DNA of 64,000 nt from Myxococcales bacterium (GTDB taxonomy: Bacteria > Myxococcota_A > Polyangia > Haliangiales > Haliangiaceae), in assembly GCA_016707895.1 (NCBI GenBank), contig JADJGV010000002.1, positions 620,001 through 684,000 on the forward strand, in the 5' to 3' direction. Of the stretch, positions 48,233-54,971 are shown piece after piece. Within the stretch, counting starts at the first letter, position 1, and each line of letters opens with the position of its first letter. Made by a program: the position numbers and the translations under genes. Below the pieces are notes generated by a model. That model was not told the DNA's origin. It searched no databases and saw only the letters and a list, made by a program, of their open reading frames with translations.

Positions 48233-48727
48233 ATGAGCGGGTCGGATGAGCGATTCGACGACGTTGTCGACGTTGGCGAAGGACAGCATGCGCGCTTGCG
48301 CGACATCGCAAGACAGGACGCGAGTGCGGCATGTGCGGAGTTGGAGGCAATGCTGAGGAGCTCCAGCGGGTACCGGATCAGGCGATACGTCGAGGAGGTC
48401 CTCCTCGGCGGGGTAGATCACATGGCCTGGGCATCCGTGCACGGACGACTGCCCGACAAGGTAGCGCGCCTTGCTGGCGCGTTGGGGCGGCCGATTGGCG
48501 ATGCCGAGCTGAAATCGGTCGCGAGTGTTGCCGAGTTGCTGCCGATGCACGTCGCCGTCGTGCGCGAGTACTGTTCCAGGAAGGCTCTCGTCGCGGCGGT
48601 GCAGTACGTGCGATTCATCTGCGCGGCCAGGTTGGAGGTGGCGATGGACTATGTGGAGTATGTTGGAGCGGGTTCCATGCGTCACGACGACTGGGTTGCA
48701 CGTCGCCTTCCGCACTTTGGCCCCTGA
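48233..48727 (+). CDS. helical cytosolic protein of unknown function
   Basis: 164 residues from ATG 48233 with GGGAG 10-14 bases upstream. It is entirely helical-looking, with Leu/Arg/Ala heptad texture (RLRDIARQDASAACAELEAML; YRIRRYVEEVLLGGVDHMA) and no signal peptide. It follows the pseudokinase by 19 bp and overlaps the next gene (TGATG). AT-richer third positions than the flanking regions. It could be a second immunity protein or accessory to cassette A; cassette B has no counterpart. Confidence 0.6.
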   Translation: MSGSDERFDDVVDVGEGQHARLRDIARQDASAACAELEAMLRSSSGYRIRRYVEEVLLGGVDHMAWASVHGRLPDKVARLAGALGRPIGDAELKSVASVAELLPMHVAVVREYCSRKALVAAVQYVRFICAARLEVAMDYVEYVGAGSMRHDDWVARRLPHFGP

Positions 48728-49431
48728 TGCGCCGGACGAAGTCGGTGCCCTGTGCGTGTACGCATGAGCCACGCGTCGCTGGTTGGTCGACCACCGCGCG
48801 GCGGGTGTTCGAGCGGCACGCGACCGCGAACATCGTGGCGCTGATCGTGTGTGGGATTCCGGCGCTGTACCTCGTGACGCATGACCATGCGGTGCTGGGC
48901 GCGGCGCTGTGCGCCGGCCCTGCTGCGGCGCTGGCGTACGTGCACTGGTCCGCGCCGCCGCGGCAGCTGCGCCGGCTGGTTGCGAGGACCCGCGGACACC
49001 TTCCGTCGACGGACGGGCGCGTCGCGCTGCGAGGGCGGGTCGCGGCGATCGGTGCGCCGCTCGCCGTCCCCGCAACCGCGGCGGTGGGGGCGGCGTACTG
49101 GTGGCGCACCATCGACACCAGCGAAGGCAGCCCGGTGACGTCGGACGAAGGTGTCGACGCGACCGACTTCGTGTTGCGATGCGGCGACCAGTTGGTCGCG
49201 GTGGAAGGCCTGCGGGCGCGCGTGCTGTTCGATCCGCGGGACGCCGACGTCACCGATCGGGATGCCAGCGGCTGGCGCGAGGTCCAACTCGCGCGTGTGG
49301 GCGACGAGGTCGTCGTCGAGGGCTGGCTTCGTCTCGGTCCGAGCACCGATCCGCACCGCGCCGCGGCGACGCTGTCCGGGTCGGACGCGCAACCAACGAT
49401 CGGGCTCATCGCCGGTGGCCGAGGGCGATGA
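48727..49431 (+). CDS. membrane protein with two N-terminal helices and GIDE-like domain
   Basis: 234 residues from ATG 48727. Two adjacent transmembrane helices (NIVALIVCGIPALYLVT and VLGAALCAGPAAALAYVHW) are followed by a soluble domain resembling the GIDE/MULAN fold: RVALRGRVAAIGAPLAVPATAAVGAAYWWRTI, then FVLRCGDQLVAVEGLRARVLFDP, then RVGDEVVVEGWLRLGP. Bacterial GIDE-like proteins are of unknown function. Coupled to both neighbours (TGATG, ATGA). Confidence 0.6.
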   Translation: MRRTKSVPCACTHEPRVAGWSTTARRVFERHATANIVALIVCGIPALYLVTHDHAVLGAALCAGPAAALAYVHWSAPPRQLRRLVARTRGHLPSTDGRVALRGRVAAIGAPLAVPATAAVGAAYWWRTIDTSEGSPVTSDEGVDATDFVLRCGDQLVAVEGLRARVLFDPRDADVTDRDASGWREVQLARVGDEVVVEGWLRLGPSTDPHRAAATLSGSDAQPTIGLIAGGRGR

Positions 49432-50225
49432 GCGGTAGCCAGGCGATTCGGCGGGCTCGAGGTCGCCAGGCCGCGGCGGTTGTGCTGACGGCGGTGCTCG
49501 GCGCGTGCGGCACGCCCGGGGAGCGCGTGCGTGTCGACGTCCAGGGCTATTGCGACGGCCTCCGTGCGGTGGCCGAGCGGACGCTGGATGCGGAGGCGCG
49601 AACGCGCGCGCGTTCGGCGCATCGACGAATGTCCGATGGGCAGGGGCGCGGCGACCAGCTCCTGGAGGCCCAGCGCGAGGTGATGGACCTGCTCGTGGAC
49701 TATCGCGTCACGCGGGCGTTCGCCGCTGCCGACGGCGTCTGCGTGACCGCAGCGTGTCCTGAGCGGCTCGATGTGGCGTTGCTCGTCGGCAGCGGCGACG
49801 CGGGCGTCGCCATCGAGCAGGTGCAGGCGCTGGTCGCTGGGCTGCGTGGCGCTGGTACGTGCGCGGGGCGACTCACGGCATCGCCGACCGGGTTCTGCGA
49901 AGACACGATCCGCAACCTGTTGCACATGCACGCGACGATGGCATCGGAGATCGTCGAGGTGGCGGCGCAGCGCGACGCGATGCCGGTCGACAAGCCGGTC
50001 GGGCGAGCCGGGCTCGCAGGGATGGTGATCGAGATGGAGCGCGAGGCGCGCCTGGCCGTGGCGTACGCCGCGGTCGTGGTCGATACCTGCGTCACGCCCG
50101 CGCTTCGCCCGGCGTGCCGGCAGTTGCTGGCGGCACCTAATGACGACGGGCCAACGCTCGCGGCGAAGCTCGGAGCGATCGACTTCGCCATCAAGGGTCG
50201 CCCCTGCATCAGCGACCGTCCGTAG
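49428..50225 (+). CDS. Cys-containing lipoprotein
   Basis: 265 residues from ATG 49428, overlapping the previous stop. A basic start (MSGSQAIRRARGRQ) and AAVVLTAVLGACGTPGER make a lipoprotein signal. The mature protein is mostly helical with cysteines (QGYCDGLR, DGVCVTAACPE, GTCAGRL, GFCEDTI, DTCVTPALRPACRQ) likely paired in the periplasm. Last gene of the run that begins with cassette A. No family recognised. Confidence 0.7.
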   Translation: MSGSQAIRRARGRQAAAVVLTAVLGACGTPGERVRVDVQGYCDGLRAVAERTLDAEARTRARSAHRRMSDGQGRGDQLLEAQREVMDLLVDYRVTRAFAAADGVCVTAACPERLDVALLVGSGDAGVAIEQVQALVAGLRGAGTCAGRLTASPTGFCEDTIRNLLHMHATMASEIVEVAAQRDAMPVDKPVGRAGLAGMVIEMEREARLAVAYAAVVVDTCVTPALRPACRQLLAAPNDDGPTLAAKLGAIDFAIKGRPCISDRP

Positions 50226-50254
50226 GCCGGGACCGCTCGCGTGGTCGGGGCGGG

Positions 50255-50736
50255 TCAGTCGCGGGGGGCCGGGATGTGGCGATCGAACACGGTCGCGGCG
50301 CTGCTGCGGCCCATCGTGGCGCGGCCGAGTAGGCCGCCGCGATCCCAGATCTCGAGGGACTCGCAGGTGAAGCAGATGATCAGGTCGAAGCTGCGCGAGC
50401 CTTCGGCCACGTGCAGCGCGTGGTGTGGCTCGAAGCAGGCGAGCGATCCATCGTCGTCGGCCTCGAGCGGTCGCCGACGGCGTGGTGCTGCCATTCTGGC
50501 TCGATGGCGTAACCGACCACCGACGTCGCGCGCGCCAGGTGGTCGCGCAGCCAGCCCACCGTGCGTTCCGGGTCGGCGAAGTAGCGCTGGCGCTCGGCTG
50601 CGGCGGTCCCGCGCTGCTCCTGCGCGCTCGGCGCTGGCGCCGGTGCGGGCTTGTCGGCGCACGCGACCGCCAGCGACACGAGCGGGTACGCTAGCCAGCA
50701 CCGCCAGGGAGCGTAGCCATCGCGCGTGGTCGGCAC
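50255..50736 (-). pseudogene. frameshifted lipoprotein gene
   Basis: From GTG 50736 one frame gives a lipoprotein signal and helix (CWLAYPLVSLAVACADKPAPAP, then ERTVGWLRDHLARATSVVGYAIEPEWQHHAVGDR). Near 50480 sense continues only in the -1 frame: EADDDGSLACFEPHHALHV...SFDLIICFTCESLEIWDRGG...FDRHIPAPRD, ending at 50255. Both parts are protein-like and complementary, so a single-base loss is likely (mutation or sequencing error). Convergent with the copy A unit and divergent from cassette B. Confidence 0.55.
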
Positions 50737-50838
50737 CCGGCAACCGGCGGCAACGATCGCGTGGAGTCGACCCTTCGACGTAGCGAACGTAGGCCGGATC
50801 ACCTTCGCTGGGAGAGAGTGCAGTGGTCGAGCCGGGCG

Positions 50839-50869
50839 AGGTAGATCGGCGGGGGGCGTCGCGTAGTAT
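50839..50869 (+). promoter_or_regulatory. shared bipartite motif upstream of DUF4157 gene 3
   Basis: AGGTAGATC (50839-50847), 12 nt, CGCGTAGTAT (50860-50869), 59 nt before the ATG at 50929. It differs from the 44155 copy by two bases in each block, with identical spacing. The downstream leaders of copies A and B are also partly alignable. Confidence 0.55.
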
Positions 50870-50928
50870 CCGGCAGCCTGCGGCAAGCCATGGTGCGTGG
50901 CGGCCGAACGCGGCAGGCAGGAGCGCGG

Positions 50929-53900
50929 ATGACCTGGGACCGTCGAGACGAAGGCAAGGAAGCGACGGCGCCGGCGGCGGCAGAGCCGAAGGCGGCGTCG
51001 AGCCGCGTGGACGCGCCGGCGAACGACGCTGACTACCAGGCCCAGTGCGACGCCCGCGTGGTGCAGTTCCTCAGCGCGCCGTTGCCGCTGACGCCGTCGG
51101 AGCGGGAGGCGCGTGACGCGGGCGGGGCGGCGTCGGAGGCGGGCGGCGGGCCGGTGCAGCACGCGCACCCGAGCGCGGGGCGGGTGACGGGCGACGGCGG
51201 GCTGGGGTTGCCGGCGAGCGGCGAGGCGCTGCCGCACGGCGATCGCATCCGCGGCTCGTTCGGCGCCCACGCGGGCGTGCTCGATGGGGTCACGGCCCAC
51301 GTCGGCGGCGAGGGCGGCGCGATCACGCGGGCGCAGGGCGCGCAGGCGCTCGCGGTCGGCGATCACGTCGCGTTCGCGGCGCCACCCGACCTGCACCTGG
51401 CCGCGCACGAGGCCGCGCACGTCGCGCAGCAGCAGCAGGGCGTGCAGTTCCACGGCGCCGGCGGCGACGCCGCGCTCGAGGCCCACGCCGATCAGGTCGC
51501 GGATCGCGTGGTCGCCGGCCGCAGCGCCGAGGATCTGCTGGCGCCCGGGCCGGCGGTGGGCGCGCGGGTGCAGCGCAAGGTCGCGACCGCGACCGAGCGC
51601 GACATGGTGCCCGAGCTCGATCCCGGGCTCGAGAAGGACCTGCTGGAGATCTTGAAGCGCCCGGTCGCCGCCGGCGATCAAGAGGAGGCCGACCTGCGCG
51701 CGGCCGAGTTCGACGGCCTGTTGATGCCGTTCGACGTCGACGTCTACGCGTCGCTGTGGGCGCGGCTGTCGGTGCAGCCGCCGCCCGCCTCCGACAAGCT
51801 GGCGACCGCGTTCCACCACACGTTCTCGACGAAGACCCGGACGCGCATGCTCAAGCGCATCGAGCACGCGGCGCGCGAGTACAAGCCGGTGCAGGCGGTC
51901 AGCGACGCGGCCGGCGCCGACGTGTGGAAGCAGCTCGCGCCCGGCGAGACCACCAAGGCGGTGCATGAGACCGCGCGGGTGAGCGCCGAGAAGGGCCTGC
52001 ACCTGCGCGCGACGCCGGCCGGCGACAAGGGCACGCTGTTGCCGTTCGGCACGATGGTCATCGCCGACCGCGAGACCTCGAACGGCTGGTACCACGTGGT
52101 CGCGCCCGGCATGGACGGCAGCCCGACCGGCGAGGGCTTCGTCGAGTCGCACCTGGTGGTGACCGATCCGCCGGAGCCGACCGCGGGGCTGTACCAGGTG
52201 AAGCCTGGCGACATGCTCAAGGACATCGCCGCGCAGCACTACCCGAAGTTCGTGTGGGGCGCCGACGCGCGGCTGTACGTGCAGGCGATCTACCACGCCA
52301 ACCACGGGCGCCGCGCCGTGTACCGCAAGGGCGCCGGGCAGATCGACGTCGACGACAAGGCGCTGTCGACCAAGGACAACCACGAGGCGTTCGAGCTGTG
52401 GTCCCGGGCGAAGGTCCGCGAGGGCCACATGCTGTGGGTGCCGTCGGAGGAGTTCGTCAACCAGCTGCGCGCCAGCGGCAAGATCGTCTCGGGGTCCGAC
52501 AGCTACGAGGCGGTCCAGGACCTCGGCGAGATGATGCGCGACGCCTGGGACTCGACGGTCGGCGTGATCGAGCGCGCGATCGACTGGGCCCAGTACGCGG
52601 CCGGCTTCGTGGTCGGCTTGCTCGAGGGGGCGTGGGGCTCGCTGGCCGACCTGTTCAAGGGCGTCGGCGAGCTGGCGTCGATGATCTGGTCGGCGGCCAA
52701 GATGCTGGTCGGCGACTTCTCCGAGATCAAGCAGCTGGCCAAGGACCTGTCCGCGGCGTGGAAGAACAAGACGGAGATCATGCAGGGCATCGCCACCGAC
52801 TTCATGGCGAAGTGGGAGGCGAAGAACGACTACGACCGCGGCAACTTCCAGGGCGAGTTCCTGGGCTACGTGATGATGCTGGCGTTCATCACGCTGGTGA
52901 CGATGGGCGAGGGCACGGTCATCGCCGGCGCCGGGCGCTTCGGCGCGTTCATCAAGGTGATCCAGGCGGCCGACGCCGCCGGCTCGATCGGTACCTACGT
53001 CGGCAAGCTGCGCAAGAGCATCAAGCTGCCGGCCAAGGCGGTGAAGGAGGCCGAGGAGGCGGTCGGCAAGAACGCGCGCAAGGTCGTGAAGATGGGCGGC
53101 GACGCCGACGCGCCCGACGTCGACGCGCCGCACGTCGACAAGCCGCACGTCGACAAGCCGCACGCCGACAAGCCGGCGGGGCCTGATCCCGACGCGCCGC
53201 GGAAGGGCGGCCCCTACAAGGACCCCGACGATCCGACGCGGGAGGCGCACCAGCCGATCCGGACGCTCGCCGACGACGAGCTGGCCCACGCCAAGGACCT
53301 GCACCCGACCCGCCGGGGCAAGGACCTGTTGCGCCCAGGGTCGCGGGCGGTCGGCAAGGTGCTCAAGACCCGGGGCGAGGGCGAGACGATCCTCCACCTG
53401 CTCGCCACCGGCGACAAGAACGCGCTGGCGGCGCTCGACATCGACGACATCCCGAAGAAGCTGAAGGTCACCGAGCGCGAGTGGGCGCTGGTCGAGACCC
53501 GCGACGGCTTCGTCATGTACATCGGCGACGCGGACAACGTGAGCATGCCGCCCAACGTGCGGTCGGTCGCGCACACGCACCCGACCCACGCCAAGGGCAA
53601 GCGCCTCGAGCTCGACGTGCCCGACGGTCAAGGCGGCATCGACTTCGCCGACATCGCCAAGGACCCGAGCAAGGCCAAGGGCTCAGGCCTGTTGCCGTCG
53701 GCGATGGACCTGCACACCGTCGTCGATGGCACCGAGCACACGCTCCACACCCAGTTCGTCATGGACTGGGATGGCACGATCACCAACGCGGTGGACGGCG
53801 ATACGCGACCGCGGGTGCAGGTCCACATCAGCAAGTCGCGCGTGGTCCGCTACAGCGAGCGCCAGAAGGTCTACTTCTACCAGGCGCAGATCGACGTCAG

Positions 53901-54036
53901 CGCGAGCGGCCAGTCGATCTGGAGCGGCGATCTCTACGGGCAACGCGGGTTCCAGACCGACACCGACAAGGTCTCGTTCAAGCGCTTCGGTGAGCTGGAT
54001 CGTCCACCCCCGGTGAGCTACGTCGATCCGCCATGA
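50929..54036 (+). CDS. DUF4157 multidomain effector-like protein with SH3b-LysM middle and C-terminal JAMM/MPN+-like domain, copy B
   Basis: 1,035 residues from ATG 50929, chosen by AGGAG nine bases upstream and by alignment with copy A (RRDEGKEA...YQAQCDARVVQFLSAPLPL). DUF4157 with HEAAHVAQQQQ at about 160-170. The middle differs from copy A: an SH3b-like domain (KGLHLRATPAGDKGTLLPFG...GWYHVVAPG, about 360-410) and a LysM-like domain (YQVKPGDMLKDIAAQHYP, from about 423). Then come the hydrophobic segment (YDRGNFQGEFLGYVMMLAF, about 635), a DAPHVDKPHVDKPHADKP linker, and the C-terminal domain with H882-T-H884-P and S924-A-M-D927. The stop overlaps the pseudokinase start (ATGA). The SH3b-LysM pair suggests peptidoglycan or glycan contact. 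Confidence 0.78.
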   Translation: MTWDRRDEGKEATAPAAAEPKAASSRVDAPANDADYQAQCDARVVQFLSAPLPLTPSEREARDAGGAASEAGGGPVQHAHPSAGRVTGDGGLGLPASGEALPHGDRIRGSFGAHAGVLDGVTAHVGGEGGAITRAQGAQALAVGDHVAFAAPPDLHLAAHEAAHVAQQQQGVQFHGAGGDAALEAHADQVADRVVAGRSAEDLLAPGPAVGARVQRKVATATERDMVPELDPGLEKDLLEILKRPVAAGDQEEADLRAAEFDGLLMPFDVDVYASLWARLSVQPPPASDKLATAFHHTFSTKTRTRMLKRIEHAAREYKPVQAVSDAAGADVWKQLAPGETTKAVHETARVSAEKGLHLRATPAGDKGTLLPFGTMVIADRETSNGWYHVVAPGMDGSPTGEGFVESHLVVTDPPEPTAGLYQVKPGDMLKDIAAQHYPKFVWGADARLYVQAIYHANHGRRAVYRKGAGQIDVDDKALSTKDNHEAFELWSRAKVREGHMLWVPSEEFVNQLRASGKIVSGSDSYEAVQDLGEMMRDAWDSTVGVIERAIDWAQYAAGFVVGLLEGAWGSLADLFKGVGELASMIWSAAKMLVGDFSEIKQLAKDLSAAWKNKTEIMQGIATDFMAKWEAKNDYDRGNFQGEFLGYVMMLAFITLVTMGEGTVIAGAGRFGAFIKVIQAADAAGSIGTYVGKLRKSIKLPAKAVKEAEEAVGKNARKVVKMGGDADAPDVDAPHVDKPHVDKPHADKPAGPDPDAPRKGGPYKDPDDPTREAHQPIRTLADDELAHAKDLHPTRRGKDLLRPGSRAVGKVLKTRGEGETILHLLATGDKNALAALDIDDIPKKLKVTEREWALVETRDGFVMYIGDADNVSMPPNVRSVAHTHPTHAKGKRLELDVPDGQGGIDFADIAKDPSKAKGSGLLPSAMDLHTVVDGTEHTLHTQFVMDWDGTITNAVDGDTRPRVQVHISKSRVVRYSERQKVYFYQAQIDVSASGQSIWSGDLYGQRGFQTDTDKVSFKRFGELDRPPPVSYVDPP

Positions 54037-54917
54037 GCCTCGTCACCTACCCCGAGTACTACACGTGTGGCGAGGGCCGGTTCCTGGTCCGCCGGCGGTT
54101 GATCGTCGGCACCAGCATCTATGACGGCGTCCGGCTGAGCGACGCGCGACCGTTGCTGATCACGCACGTGCAGCCGCGCGACCTCGACCGACTGGTCGCG
54201 GCGATCACCTACGACGTCCCAGGGACGACGAAGCTCCTGGCGGTCACGCAGGTCGACCCCGGCTCGTGGCAGCCGCAGCCCGGTGATGACCCGGACGATC
54301 CGTGCGTCGACACCGCGGAGGACTTGACCGAGGGCTTCGTGCTCGTCGTCGAGACGCGGCCGCGCGGGACGCCGATCCGCGCGATCGGTCCCGGCCCGGC
54401 GCCGCGGGCCGTCGCGGTCGGTGCCGGCCTGTTGCAGACGGTCGCGGCCAGCGTCGAGCGCGGCGTGTTCCTCGAGGGGATCCGCCCCGAGACCGTCTAC
54501 GCGGATGGTCACGCCTACGCGGGCTGCCATGCCCGCCTGTGGCGCATCGAGATGAGCCCGTCGCGCCAGGGCGAGTTCGGTGGTGCCTTCGAGCCCGGCG
54601 GCTTCTTCGCGCCGGAGATCCTGTGGTCGGATCCTCCGACGGCGACCAGCGACGCCTTCGCGGCGGCGGCGGTGCTGTGGTGGTTCGCGACCGGCGGCGA
54701 TCCTTTCGGCGGACCTGACTTCCATCAGCGCACGATCGACGGCCAGCTCGAGTCGTTCCCTGGCCCGCCCGAGCTGGGCGAGATCCTGGCGCCGATGCTG
54801 GCCCGCGACCCCGCGGCCCGGCCGACGGCGGCGGAGTCGGCCGATCGGCTCGCGGCGCTGGCCCGCCGCTGGGACATCCCGGTGGCGCCGTTCCCGCCGC
54901 CGGGGCTCGACGAGTAG
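54033..54917 (+). CDS. protein-kinase-fold pseudokinase partner, copy B
   Basis: 294 residues, alignable end to end with the copy A protein (YPEYYTCGEGRFLVRRRLIVGTSIYDG; EGFVLVVETRP). Kinase landmarks: APE at 193-195, helix F SDAFAAAAVLWWFATGGDPFGG, DPAARPTAAESADRL at 259-273. The catalytic loop FLEGIRPETVYAD (146-158) has Gly149 for the HRD Asp, Arg151 for Lys and Thr154 for Asn; the beta-3 position reads RPLLITHVQP without the ATP-binding Lys. No catalysis is expected. The conserved 4-bp overlap with the effector in both copies argues for stoichiometric synthesis and direct interaction. Confidence 0.78.
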   Translation: MSLVTYPEYYTCGEGRFLVRRRLIVGTSIYDGVRLSDARPLLITHVQPRDLDRLVAAITYDVPGTTKLLAVTQVDPGSWQPQPGDDPDDPCVDTAEDLTEGFVLVVETRPRGTPIRAIGPGPAPRAVAVGAGLLQTVAASVERGVFLEGIRPETVYADGHAYAGCHARLWRIEMSPSRQGEFGGAFEPGGFFAPEILWSDPPTATSDAFAAAAVLWWFATGGDPFGGPDFHQRTIDGQLESFPGPPELGEILAPMLARDPAARPTAAESADRLAALARRWDIPVAPFPPPGLDE

Positions 54918-54971
54918 CCCCGCGGCCTCCGTTGAACCTGCCGGCGGCGGCGGGCATGATCGCCGGCGACC

